The position numbers were made by a program, and so were the translations under genes. DNA of 64,000 bases from Trogon surrucura (Eukaryota; Chordata; Aves; Trogoniformes; Trogonidae): the NCBI GenBank assembly GCA_020746105.1, contig CM036628.1, positions 3,854,001-3,918,000 on the forward strand, written 5' to 3'. Shown piece after piece: positions 47,226 through 59,675 of this stretch. Numbering within the stretch: position 1 is the stretch's first letter; the number at the start of each line of letters is the position of its first letter. The notes beneath the pieces are model-generated. The model did not search any database and had not been told where the DNA came from. It was given only the letters and a program-made list of their open reading frames with translations.

Positions 47226-49009
47226 TTTCAACTTTTCTCTTTCACCCCTCCCTGAAACCCTTACTGCCCCATGTCATGAGAGTGCGATGTGGGCTGCTCC
47301 CACACGGTGGCACTCCTTGCCTGGCTCTGAGCTGCACTTCTGCTTGGCCACCGTGCTTGGCCACAGGTTGCCCAGGGAAGGGCCTGCAATGGGGCAGCTG
47401 GGTTGGCATCGAAGCGGCCGAGTGGACCTTGGCTTTTCTCTCTCTCTAGCCCTCTGCACATGGTGCAGCTGGCTGGTGGATTGCGGATAGGTCTGGCTGA
47501 CCTTCTGCTCCTCCTTGGAGAGGGAGAAGGCCACAGGGTTACACCGGGTTTGAAAACATGGTGTGATAAGGATTGGTTCTGGTCATCCGCGGCTGTCTCA
47601 AAGTAATTCTTAACGCTGCTTCCCGTGTGATGTTGGGGCCAGATACCTCCTGTTGCTCCTGTTTTCCCTGCCTCAGCCCTCGTTTTTGCTCACTGGTGCA
47701 ATTCTGAGCTACTTTTTCCAAGCCTGAGCTCTCTGCAGCACCTCCAACAAGCTCCATCAACATCTTTGCCTCCCAAACCTGTTCATCTCTCCCAACACCC
47801 TTGTAAGTCCCCCACAGCCTGCTTTTTCCCTTTGCTCCTTCTCCTGTTTGCCCATCACCATTGGGAATCCATCGGAGGACAGTAACGCAGCCTTCCACAT
47901 GCACTGGCCTTTACCTGCCTGAATTCTTTTGATTGTGTTACAAATGGCTCGAGTATCCAGGTCTCTGACAGGCACAAGGTCTCGTTGGGTTTGGGGATGA
48001 ACACGTTCCAAATGATTTTGTAGCTGAAGAAGCTTGGAAGAGCAGCCCACTGGAAACATACCTGCCATGTTTGATGGAATGTGCCAGGCAGGTGCATTTC
48101 AGAGAGGACATTGGCACATTTTTGTGAGTTTTTTCTTCAGGGACTGCAGTTCAAGTCTTCTGTTGACCATAAAAGAAGCAATACTGGCAAAGTGTGGGAA
48201 TCTAATGGAAGCTTCACGCCCAGAGCTGGCTTTTCCCAGCCCCTCCCTACTTCTCCCCTTCAGAAGAGCTTTGCTGTACGTTACAAAGAAAGGGAGAAGC
48301 TTCCACATGTAAAACAAAAAGGATATGAGTGGGTGTGACAGCTTGCACACTCATCTGCTCAAAGAGAAGCTGGGCACTCCGAGCAGCACCAGCCCTGCTA
48401 ATGTTGTTTCCTGCTGCCTCGAGCCATGGTCTCCAGCACTGCCCAGTAGCTCATCATTGGGAGACTGGTGTGGTCCAGGGGAAGCTGGAAAAGCAAACGC
48501 CCAACTTAACAGCAGAAAGACAGGCTGAGGACTTGAGTGTGTGTGTGTAAATTCATACAGGGGCTCAAGAGACGTAGGTGGAGATGTTCTTTGTGGTGGT
48601 TGGTGTTTCAAAGAGTGCGGCAAGCGGTGAAGCTCCCGTTTGGCTCTTCCCTTTTGGGCGAATGGCAAGACTTGACAGGTCAAAGATGGAGAAAGCCACG
48701 TGCTTCAGCAGTGGAGGCAGAAGAGAAAGACAACTGCAGGTTTCTAACACGTGAGAGGAGGCGGATATAATGGAATGGGAGAATATCTTGGTTGAACCAA
48801 AGACTATTTCAGCAGGGTGGGACGTGCTCTGGTGCGAGGTAACAAATTTGTGGCTGTGCATCCCTGCTGGTTTGGAGGGTTTTGGAGAGAGCAGGTCAAA
48901 GTGGCTTGAGGAGGAATGACTTCTTCGTAAAGAACATAGCGGGCTCCTTCCTTGATCTGCTGACCCTTAACTTCTTTAGGCTTGGCAAAGCTCTTTTTAT
49001 CTTGCTGAT
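47226..49009. other. Intergenic, no gene; holds one half of a duplicated 45-bp motif
   Basis: No exon chain or RNA gene found. The only structure is CAGGTCAAAGATGGAGAAAG and following bases at 48676-48720, which repeats 47079-47122 at about 1.6 kb distance. Confidence 0.55.
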
Positions 49010-49594
49010 TGTGCTGGTTTTGGCTGGCATAGGGTTCATTTTCTTCACAGTAGCTTGCATGGTGCTGTGGTTTAGTGCTGTGACTAAACTACTCTTGATA
49101 ACACACCCATGTTTTAGCTATTGCTGAGCAGTGCTTGCACGGCGTCACGGCCTTTTCTGCTCCTCACCCCACCCCACCAGTGAGGAGGTTGTGGGTGTAT
49201 GAGAAGTTGGGAGGGGACACCGCTGGGACAGCTGATCCGGCCTGACCAAAGGGATATTCCACACCATATGACATCGGGCTCAGCAACAAAAGCTGGGGAA
49301 AGGAGAAGAAAGGGGGTAGACGTTCAGAGCGATGGCGTTTGTCTTCCCAGGCAACTGTTACGCGTGGTGGAGTCCTGCTTTTGTGGAGATGGCTGAAGAC
49401 CTGCCTACCAGTGGGAAGCGGTGAAGGAATTCCTTGTTTTGGTTTTTGCACGCGTGTAGCTTTTGCTTTAAACTGCTTTTATCTCAACCCACGAGTTTCC
49501 TTACTTTTAACCTCCCAAGTCTCTCCCCTGTCCCACCGTGGGGGAGTGAGCAGCTGAGTAGGGCTTAGTTGCCGGTCAGGATTAAACCGCGGCA
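49010..49594 (+). mobile_element. Avian ERVL-type long terminal repeat
   Basis: Begins TGTGCTGGTTTTGGCTGGC and ends TTAAACCGCGGCA, so has TG...CA termini over 585 bases. Internal landmarks I know from a common avian ERVL LTR family: GCTGAGCAGTGCTTGCAC; AGAAGTTGGGAGGGGACACC; ACCAAAGGGATATTCCACAC; CATATGACATC; GAGCGATGGCGTTTGTCTTC; ATCTCAACCCACGAG; GGGGGAGTGAGCAGC. The usual TATA segment is decayed to AGCAACAAAAGC. No viral coding sequence remains in the window. Family assignment is from memory. Confidence 0.85.
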
Positions 49595-50760
49595 GCTGTT
49601 TTTGACGTTCGATGTGAGGCACGAAGGGTTTGAGATAATGACAAATTTGATCGGAATGTGCTAGATCGCATTAATAGCTGTTATTGCTGTTTAACTATTA
49701 ATTGGCAGGTTCCTGTGCTTGCCGTGGGTCTCGCTTGCCTTACTGCAATGAGTCTAGTGCTTGTTGGTGGCCGCATTTTTGCTTCTGTTGCTCACTCTAC
49801 TGCTTATCACCTTACTGTACTGTGCCTGGGAACATTCTGATAACAACCATGGCCTTGCACCTGGGCTGGCAGGTGGCCAGGGCATCGCTGATCTTTCTGT
49901 GCTGGTGTCCTGGACAGGCTTTAACTCCAGTGTGACCTCAAGTCGAAGGGATTGTGACCTGTGGATGAGTCCCCGTGGGAGCTGGACACCCCAAAGCATC
50001 TGTGACTGTGGATAAATCCACGTCAGACCACATCTTGAAGCATCTGTCGCAGTGGTTACGTCCACGCTGCAGCAAATGTACCTCTGAATGGGTTGTGGCC
50101 CAAGGATAAGTCCACACTGGAGAAGATACACCTTGAAGTATCAGTGGCTGTGCATGAGGTTGTGATGGAACACAGCGAAGTCCACAACACTTCTGGTACG
50201 TGCCTGAAGGGACTACAGCTGTGGGTTAAGGGCGTGTTGGAGCAGGTTCACTCCTGAAGGGACTGTGTCTGTGGGCAAGGCCATACTGGAGCAGGTATGT
50301 CTCTGAAGGCATTGTGGCCCATGGACAAGGCCGTGCTGGAATAGGTGCACCTCAGAGCGACTGTGGCTGTGAAGAGGTCTGTGCTGCAGCAGATACAGCT
50401 CTGGAGAGAGCGTGGCTCGTAGATAAAGCTCCACTTGGAGAAGATACATCCCTAAGGGACTGTGAACCATGGACGAATGTGAGCCGTGGCAGGGGGGATG
50501 TAATAGAGATAAGAATGGGATGCAGCAAGGAACCCAAGTGTGTGTGGTACCTGTTGCAGGAAGAGAAGGTACCAGCTGGGTGTGTGATGGGAGGTATCAG
50601 ATCCAGGCTCTGGCTGCTGACTCTCCTCTTGCCCACAGTGTTATGGAGAAATTTTAAAACCTGTGTATGAACGTGAGCTGGCTTCTCTCATTTATCCTTC
50701 TCCACTCGGACCTCCAGGATATTAACTTTGAGTCGGATCAGGTGAGTAAAATCCTGCAGA
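49595..50760 (+). mobile_element. Probable noncoding internal leader of the same endogenous retrovirus, with minisatellite
   Basis: Starts directly at the LTR end and continues without a clear break into the 49-bp tandem repeat at 49951-50470. No gag, pol or env frame is visible and no second LTR was found, so the element is a remnant: one LTR plus part of its leader. That the leader belongs to the element rests on adjacency and on my recollection that avian ERVL-like elements carry such repeats. Confidence 0.5.
49951..50470 (+). repeat. Degenerate minisatellite, about ten units of about 49 bp
   Basis: Units share CTGTGGCCCATGGACAAGGC, then a GTGCTGGAGCAGGT-like core, then ACACCTCTGAAGGGA. 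Unit starts recur about every 49-50 bases, with one longer unit (about 70) in the middle. Best conserved units lie at 50220-50370. Diverged units argue for age. Confidence 0.85.
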
Positions 50761-53700
50761 CCATACTGGAGAGACAAACTTCATGTTGGAGTAGTCCCCT
50801 CTCTCCTGCCCCTGTGCCTTTTGCACATCTTCATTAATAAACCCCTGATTTCTTTACTTGTGCTCTAGATCATCATGCTGGTGGGACAGGGGGTTCTCCT
50901 CACCCTCCTTGGGTCAAGCATGGCTTTTCTGCTTCCCATTGCTGGAGGCTGGGATTCTCTGGGTGGTCAAAACGCAAAGGCAGTGTGAGCAGAGGGCACT
51001 GCAGCATGGGCATGTCCCTGAGCACATGCCTGGCCAGTGGACACCCCCAACGGCCTTTTTGCTGTGCTCCTGGGCAGTCGGGGTAGAGTAGCAGAGAGTC
51101 AAGGAGACCCTGATGATGGGCTGCCTGGCTCCTGGTGCAAGAAATATCCCAGGAGAGTGGAGCCTGGACACTCCTCTGTGGCTGGAGGCTTCTTGTTCCT
51201 AACGTAGCTGAGTTTCAGGATTTAAGCCCTTTCACTCTAGGTCTGATCAGCCCACAAGGCGGCTAAACTGGGTCCCTGCCTGTGTTTTCCTCCTCAGCGC
51301 GTCTGTTTGTTAAATAATGTAGCACCACAAGGTTCGCTGAACTAAATTTATCCTCTCGTGTAACTATGGGAACAGTCGGTGGTGACGCTGAGGCTCGCAG
51401 ACAGATCTGATGCAAAGCTCTGGGCCATCATGGCTGAGCCCAGCTTCTCTCCACAGATGCTGTCCTGTGTGGGAGGCTTTGCCTTTCAAATCTCTTTTTT
51501 TTTAGTATTATTTTCTTAGGCTCTTCTTTAGCCAGCAGCATGAACCATCCTTTCAACCTGGGAAACACTGAGGCTGATGGAGTGTTTGGAGGAAGATGCG
51601 GGGTTCGAGAGCGGCCGGACGTGACACAGGGGCACGATCGCGCTCAGACCAAAGGACACTGCAGCTCCCTGTCCTGCCCCCAGCATCGTTCGGAGGAACA
51701 AACGAAGGCCAAGGGCAGGTGCATGTAGTTCAATATTGTTCAAGCTGGTGCTTATTTCTCGTTCAGAAGTTTCCTGAGTTATGCCCAGTTTCCTACAGGT
51801 GTGAAATGACTGGCTTAAGGGAGCTGAGGAGAAACCCCCCCTTGCAGTCATACATTCACCGTCCTTCCTGAAGCACCTTCTCTTGCCTAGATGCTGGGTG
51901 AGGAGGAGAAGGTGCGCGTGTGGTCGGCACAGCATCGCTCCTTTGACTCAAACACCTCATTTATCCTGGAAAGGCACAAAACCACGTGACAGAAACCAGT
52001 GGCTCAGCTGGTATCACCACACGTGTGTAGTATGTGTCGCCTGGAAGTCAGAGTTGAGCAACACAGCTCTGCGGACAGAGAGCGCCCTGTTCTGCGTGGT
52101 AAGGACTTTGCCACAGCCTTTCCTCTGTGGCTGGACTTATGCACGTTACCGCATAAATTACTTTCCCTGTTGCTAGTGGAGGTAGAAAGGACGCATCTAC
52201 ACAACTGTGGTGTTTCCTGCAGTCTGTAGGTCCTGTCCCTATGCCCGCCGTTCCTGGTTTCCTGCCTGGTTGAATCCCCTTTCCTTTTCAGCTGGTGTTT
52301 CTAGATCTTGGAGCTGTTTCTTGTGACCTCTCTTGACATTTTCAGATTGTGCTGTTTACTGTGTTTTCAGGTCAGTGCTGCGGGTGGTAACACTTGATCT
52401 GGAAGGTGGCTCCTTTATCTCCTTCCATTCGTGGTTTGAAGGTAGCATTTCTTACCTCTATTCATGTTTGTGGTTTGTTTTGTGGTTTTTTTTTTATTTT
52501 GACATCTTGCCAGCTGGTCCTCAAACCACAGGACTACACCCCTATTATTTTTAATTTTTAATAGAGCTGTTGAGATTGGATCTGCACCAGGGCATCCCAG
52601 TGAGTTGAGGTTTTCCTTTCACAATATTCGGGACACTTGCATTAGTTTTTCTGGTTGCCAGAAATACGATTTCTGAGGCTCAAAATAGCAATCTTGGAGA
52701 GCTGTCATGCTTCTGGCCATGCTGGGAAGCTTTATCCCCCAAACCAGTCATCCTTTAAAGCATCTGCCTTGGGCAGGGGAAGAGACAGACTTTTCTTTTC
52801 TTCTCCAAAGCTGCTTCTAGAGCAGAAATATCCACACCTCCTTCAGGCTTGATCTCAATACTCTTCACAGCACATATATGTTGAGCTAGTAATCTTAGCT
52901 GCTGCTGCTCCTCTTTGCATCTTGTTTATTCCATCCTCTTATAACAAGCTCTGGGATCTGAACTTTATCCCTGATACTACTTGACCTTATATTATTTTTA
53001 ATTTTTTTTTAGAAGATTTTTCACAGACACCCGTGATGTTTATTGTGTCACTTGTAGAGCTAGATGGCTAGACCCCATCTCTGGGAGGGAGCACAACTCT
53101 GAGTTCCTCTGGGTTAATTCTCACCACCTGGGGAAAGGAGAATGTGTTTGTGTGATGTACAGAAAACAGATGCTGAGGCATTAGCGATAGAAATGGGCTT
53201 TGCTGAACAAGGAGGTCGTGAGCAAAGGGCAGCTTTGATGTAAGCATCAATCAGCAGAGATCCATGAGCCTATGGAAGTGTTTAACAGCTTGGGAACAGT
53301 TTGCAGGCTTCATGCTCCCACCTCTCCACGTCTCGTATTACCAGCAAGGCAAGATATATGCTCCTTACAGCAACACGTAGGTCTTTTGACACTTCTTGAG
53401 ATGATTTGTTTTCCTCCGTGTAAAGACGTAACGCACACAGTGGTTCTGAGATAGAGCGTTTCCTAAATGGATGTAACGTGGCAAACAGCGCAGCTATTTA
53501 GTTTCCTTAGATAAGCTGGTATCAAAATACCTGGGTTTGAAACTTGGCACTTCCCTCCTGCATCTTTCAAAGCTTGCTCAACAGTGCCAGAAGGCTGATG
53601 CCACAGTAGTTTGGGGGGATTGTGTAGTGAAGATAAACACGTATTGGAGGTGAGGAGGTCGGGAAAGCATCGCAGAGATAAGGCTGCTTGGCAAAGGTGT

Positions 53701-56700
53701 CTCCACCCAAAGCTCTCTGGATCCTCCCTGGCTGTACCATGCTGTGCCCCAGGAAGTCCTGGGGCTGTAGCCAGGAGCCCTGGCAAGGCTCAAGTGGGAA
53801 AACCCAGCTTGTCCTGCCCTTGCTTCCCAGAGTGTGTGTGCGAGAGCCGGGGAAGAGCAGCAGCGTGTTTCCCTCCAGCTCGTGGTGCGGCTCTCTTCGT
53901 CCCGCTGGTGAGCTGGGAGCTTTAGCGCTGTATTTTGTGGGCAGCCTCCCTCTGCTTTGCAAAGACCTCCCATGGGAAAGGGAATCTGCGCTCGGGGACA
54001 GCTGAGGATAAACTTGTCTCTTCACATAAGACTGAGCTGCCGTTACAGTGTGGTTTTCCCTGGTTATTTCCTTCTTTTCCCCTGAGGCTTTTACTCAGCC
54101 CAGAAGTACTGAAGCTGGCTGGATTGGCCTCATCTGCCTGTGACTTGTGTGGTAAAACTTACCTATTTTCAGTTGCAGACTTACAAACCAGAAATGAGCC
54201 CACGGGGTGCTAGTCACCCTAACACATCTGGGAGAGGGCGTGTTTTGGGAAGGAAGACGTAAATTCACAGCAAGACCCTTGTTTGTGAGCAGACCCTGGA
54301 ATGTCAGTCCTGAATCACCTGCTCTCCTTGCCTTGAAAAAAAGGAGCTAATTGTATTTTTTTCCAAACTGGTGTCTCTTAACTGCCATCAGTTGTGTGGG
54401 GCAGCCTGTGCCACCTCTGCTCCCACAGAGATGGAGAGAACAGCCGGGCTGGGATGAAAAGACCTGCCGGTTCGCAATCTGGAAAAAACCAATTAATATA
54501 AAGGTGGGTTGGGAAGAGCAGAAGCCCAATGAGTTCTTGGGAGCACCTGACAGGTATTGCTGGTGGTGAGGGACTTTGCTCCGGTGGCCTGAGAAACCTA
54601 GAGAGGCAGCTTTTCTAGGAAAGTGAGCTCAAGGCAATCACGCTGTTTGTGACGCGGGTCTTGTCCTGCTTTTAGCTTTTTTTTTTTAACAGTCTGGACA
54701 TCCTGGAAATGGAGCGTGTTGTAAGTTCTGTGGAAAAAAGCCCCTGCCTTGAGGAAAGACTAGTTCTTCTGAGTGGGAAAAGTTCTATCAAAGCACCCCC
54801 TTCCTCTGAAATCCTGAGCGGAGATCAGAGACAACCCCAGAGCTGGTGAAGCCTCCTTGGTTTCTCTGCCCGTGGGGCGACTTGTTTCCTCCAGACTCTT
54901 GGCACACAGCGGAGAGCTCGGAAGGGCTCAGCTGCATCTGGGGTCTGAGGGTCTTCTGCATGTGAACTTAGAACCCTCTGAATTGCTTGGGATGACTCTG
55001 CAGGTTGGCTAACGTGGATGCAGCTCAGTTTGTCCACGTAAAAGTGTTTGGGATCCTCCGGTCTTTTATCTCTCCCGTGCGGCGCGGTGCCGTTTAATCA
55101 ATCAGCAGTGGAAATGCTGAGGGTGCAGGGCAATTTCTCTTCAATTCCCTAGGCCAGTTCTCCAAGGGCAGATTTTGGCTAGAGATACCTTCACTTGATA
55201 TTTCTGTAAAACCCCTGGAAGAGCTTATGTTTATACGGCTATAAAAGCATATCTTGCTGATAAAGCTGATTTTGCTGGCTGAATTGGTGTAGGTTCTACT
55301 GATAAAGCCTGCTCTCACTGCTACAGATAGCGTGTGTGCTGGCTTTGCTGAGATTGCTAACCTGATGCTCCTCTAGCGTAGATTAGACTCAAATTACGGA
55401 AAAACCTGATTGCGGTGTTAACGTAATGCCTGAAAGATCAAACCTCCACGTCCTCTTCACAGGTATGGTGCTTTTCCAAGATAAACACTTTTTATAACTC
55501 TCCTGATAGATTTCTGAGCTGTTGTTTAAACCCAGCCAAGAAGGCACTCGGTTGCACCCAAAGATCTCTCTCCCCTGCAGTGCCGCGGAGTTCATTCTGA
55601 CCTGTTTCCCTCATATCTTTCTTGAAGAGACCTTTTAAAGCAGCTTTTAACAGATCTTTTTCCAGGAGGCTATGGAGAGCTGTGAGTTTGTGGATGGGTT
55701 TTTCCTCTGAATGAGGGTATTTTCCGAAGAGGAGCTGGTTTCTTGCTACCCCTCACCCTCCATTGCAACATCTCCCATTAAAACCAGAAGAACCAGGTAC
55801 CCATGGTCTCGTGGCAGTGTCCCGGCTGTGTGACTCCAAATGGGGCCATCCCCAAAGCTTTGGGAGGGCAGGATGTCTTTAGAGGTAAAATGTGAATGCA
55901 GTTGCCACCCAAGCATCATAGATGCCCTGAGGGGAAACCATGAGGCTGTTTCCTGAGCTGGAGTGTTTAAAACCATTGCCCCTTCTCTTCCACGCCAGCC
56001 CTAGCTTGCTGAGGGGCGTAGAAAGCAATTGGGAGTGTGCTGTGGCTGGGAGGAGAGTTGAGGAATGTGGGAGCCTTTTCCAAGTGCCTCATCGCTTCAG
56101 AAACTTGGCCTGAATTTTCTTCCCTCTCCTGCCTCTCCTCTCTGAGCTCTTCCTGGGGGCTGCGGAGAGAGACAGGCTCTCCCAGCACCTGGCATGACGC
56201 TCCTCAGAGAGCTTGCACGGATTATTTGTTGCCGGTTCAGCTCGGCTGTGCTGGGCAGAAACGAGAGGTGGGTTGGGGATGCCAGGAGGACCCAAGGTCT
56301 GCTTGGCTGGAAGGCTCCAGGGAGGCAGGAGGAGCTGGGATCTGGTAGGGTCTGGGACAAACCCATGTCATTTCACCTCTGGGCATCCCCATGCTCTCCA
56401 GGAGAAGAGGCTCCACTTGCATGAGGCATCACTGGAGGTGCCTGGTGGGCAAGGGCTGGCTGAACATGAGTGATGATGAACATGTCCATTCAACTCCTCA
56501 GAAGTTGGGACTTTTTGCATGTTTCTCACAACTGCCCACAGAGGGTTGCAGCCCCCATCTCAGATGTAGCCACAGGTTTGGATGTGCTGGGCGTTCACAG
56601 TGCCTCTATTGCTCTCACAGATAAGGACACATTAGTACTTTATTGCCCCCTTTCTTCATCTGAGCAAGAAGAAGAGAGAGGAAGGACTCGTTTCCTTATG

Positions 56701-59190
56701 ACAGGGTATTATTGTAGCCTGGCCCTCCAGTGAGAGGCTGAAAACCTCCCATGGCCTCCTACGGACCCCCCAGCCCAAGAGCCTGGAAGAGGGATCTGTA
56801 CCCACCCATCCTCTGCTTTCCCCCTGGCTGCCCATCCTTTTCTCATCCTGCTTCCATCCTGAGCTGGGGCTGTGCTTCTCTGTGGCTTTCCTGAAGGAAA
56901 ACCCTGAGCATCCTCAACTTTTCCTGCTGAGCTGGTAGAGGGGCAAGAGGTGCCCCGAGGGTCTTGCTCTGGGCTGGGCTGGCTCTGTGCTGCGCTGGCT
57001 GGCTGGGCTCCATCGCTTCGCTCGCGCTCACTGCTGCTGGAGCTGGTTCCTGGGGCAGCCTGGGCTCCCGTCCTCACTGGCCTTGGGCTGGGCAACATCC
57101 AGCCTGCCCTCAGTGACCTGGTTTTTGATAACGTGGAACGTGCCAGAGATAACCACTGCACCCGGTGTCCTTCCCTTCCCTGTCCTCTGCTCCTGCTGGT
57201 AAAGAAACGGAAAAAGCCTTTTCAGCCTGTCTTGCCCCGTAGCCACGTTTTGTGCCTTTGGGCCAGGAAAGCTGGAGGAGTCCACTCATGGATAATCCAG
57301 GGGCTCCCCTGGTTGGTGGGGCTGGAGGCACGGGGGGCTGGGGAGAGGCTCGCCCCCCTCTCAGCATCATGCTCCTCAGCTCCTCTCCTGCTGTGCCGCA
57401 GCTGAAGCCGGCGTGCTGCACTCGTGGAACAGGAGTCTGGCATTGCACAGGTGAGAAATAAACCCCAGGGGCTGTTGGGGCCACTGGGGCTCCCTGCCTT
57501 GTGCTTGTAAGTCCAAGCCCTGAGTGTTTCTCTGAGTTTTGCCTGTGCTGCCTCCCTGTCTCCTTCCAGGGGGAAGCGGAGTCAAAAACAGCTGACTCCT
57601 CTAAACTCAGAAATCTTCCATTTCTGCTGCTTGAATTAAAGTGTTGATAAATCCAGCAGCAATCTAACTCCAATCTGAGTGTTTGAAATGCCCCTTTGTT
57701 TAATTATCAGAGCCCCTGCCCGCAGACACAGGCAGCGCTGTCTCGCCCCGGGTGGGAGGTGAGGGGCGAGGACACAGCGCCCAGGAATTCCTCCTCCTCC
57801 TCGGCACGACCTCTCGTACCAAGTATTTTCTCGCCTCCTCTCTGTGTCAGCTGCCCAAACCCAAAACATTTACAACTGAAGGACTTAAATGAACTCGCTG
57901 CATCTCCTGGGACCTGCGTCGGGCAGGATAAGCTCCTTGTGCACTTTCCATTCTCTGCACCCAGGGCTCTCTTTTTCCCTGGGGCATTAATAAGCAACTC
58001 AGCCAGCCCAGGGCTGAGACAGGGCTTTGTCCCTTGGCCACAGAAGGGAGGGTGGCTGGCCTTCACCTTGAAATCCACCCCGGTCCTCTCTGACAAGTGT
58101 CACTCTGGGGATGAGTCCCTTGGTGGCCCCTTGCTGGGTGAGGAGGGGAGCAAACGTGACTCACCGTTATCAGAAGCGTGTTAACCCCACGGCAAACATG
58201 ATTTCACTGGTGCAAGGGTAACGGTGGTGACGTCTGAGCCGGAAAACGTGGCCCCCTCCCCTCTGGGACTGAATCTAAATTGATTTATGAGGGGTCAGCA
58301 GGTGGACCAAAGCTTCCTGCTCCCTAGGGGACAGGGGACCTGGGGCAGTGGGGGTCCCTGGGCTGTCCTGTGCTGTGGCACAGCAGCGTGGGCATTATTT
58401 TGCTGATGCTGGAGGGGGCACAGTAGCTTCAAAGGTACTTGCTCTTCAGCGGGCTGCCCATGCCTCCACTCTTCCTGCTGTGCCCTGGCACAGGCCGGCA
58501 GCCCCCGGTGCCACCAGCAGCCTGTGCAAGCTGTCACAAAGCTGCTCCTGTGCAGGGCTGCAACCACGCAGCACACCCCCACCACTGCCACAGGATTGCT
58601 TGGAGCGGTCTTGGCCCCTGCCCGCCCATCCCTTGCGACTTCCTGGTGGTATTTTGCCAAAGTAGCCCCTGCAAGGAGCCCCAGGACCCACCTGTGAGAC
58701 CCTTCTGTAACGTGTTGGGGTGCTCAGGACCGTGCTGCCTCCTGGGTGCTGGTGCTGAGAGCTCCCTGAGACCAGCTCTCCACTGCCTGAGGACCTCGAC
58801 GTGCCACAGGCTCCCGGGGGCACCCCAGTCCCGGTGACACCTACACTCTTAGAAGCTGGCAGGGCTGAAGAAGGAGAGCATTGCCTTGCATTAGCTCCCA
58901 GGCAGCTGTGCATGGCCCAGCTGGCACCTGGGCAGTGGTGGCATGTGGCAATCTCCCAGCGTGGCGCCCAAGGACAAACTGTGTAGGGGAGTGACCCCAC
59001 CCCCCCCTGACAGCACTCCCACCCAGCTGGGCTCTTTTGTGGCAAAGCCAGGGAGGGGGGGAAACAGGCCAAAGCAGGGGCCAGGGGCACCCTCTGTGTT
59101 ACGGACCCACCGGGCAGGCGAGCGTGGCCCCCACCACAGCCCCCCCTGCCGCTGGGGCCCCTCGGTGCCAGAGGAAAGCTCAGCCACAGC
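50761..59190. other. Long intergenic stretch between MORC4 and CLDN2
   Basis: About 8.4 kb in which I find no exon chain, structural RNA or clear mobile element. GC rises from about 53000 onward, producing long but meaningless open frames on both strands, such as minus 58446-59204 and plus 58943-59491. I looked for the missing MORC4 coiled-coil exons and did not recognise them. Confidence 0.5.
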
Positions 59191-59207
59191 CCAGCTAGAA
59201 ACACAGA

Positions 59208-59213
59208 TTTATT
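59208..59213 (-). promoter_or_regulatory. CLDN2 polyadenylation signal
   Basis: TTTATT on the plus strand is AATAAA on the minus strand, about 460 bases after the CLDN2 stop codon. Gives a compact 3' UTR. Confidence 0.8.
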
Positions 59214-59675
59214 GCGACATTGGTTTGCAACCAGCGCTCAACCCCCCTGCAGCGGCAACTCCGGACCCGTGTGGATGTCCTGACCCCGCTGTGGTGCCTC
59301 CGTGGCCAGCGGGCTGGTCTCTAAGGGCACAAGCCCATCCACCCAGCCCCATCGAGGCAGGCTCTCTGGACTTGCAGGATGGAGTCCTGCTCCTGTGCCA
59401 CGGGCTGCCTGCGGGCAGACAGCATGGAGGAGGGAACAGAAGCCAGTTTTGGGGTCCTTCATCAATGTCAGCTACTAGCTGGGATCTCTGAACAGTCATA
59501 AGGCTCTTGGGATCCCCGGGGAGAGAGCAGGGTCACATCCCCCCAAGCATGCGAACGAGAAGACTGAGCACGGGAGGCGCTGACGTGTCCTCTCCTCTTA
59601 CCACGCTGCCTTGGTACCATCCCAGGTGCTCTGGGGAGCCGGGAGAGGTGCCAGCCCAGTTCCCACCTGCAGGTG

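Noticed and set aside
54405-54545. Exon-like stretch preceded by TCCCACAG and containing WDEKTCRFAIWKKPINIK
   Set aside because: Checked as a possible lost MORC4 exon; it resembles no part of MORC4 and no other gene I know.
57110-57673. 187-codon minus-strand open frame
   Set aside because: GC-rich intergenic DNA with competing frames on the other strand and no recognisable domain.
58446-59204. 252-codon open frame on the minus strand near CLDN2
   Set aside because: GC-rich DNA gives long frames on both strands here. Composition is random (Gly, Pro, Ser, Cys), no domain is seen, and it overlaps an equally long plus-strand frame.
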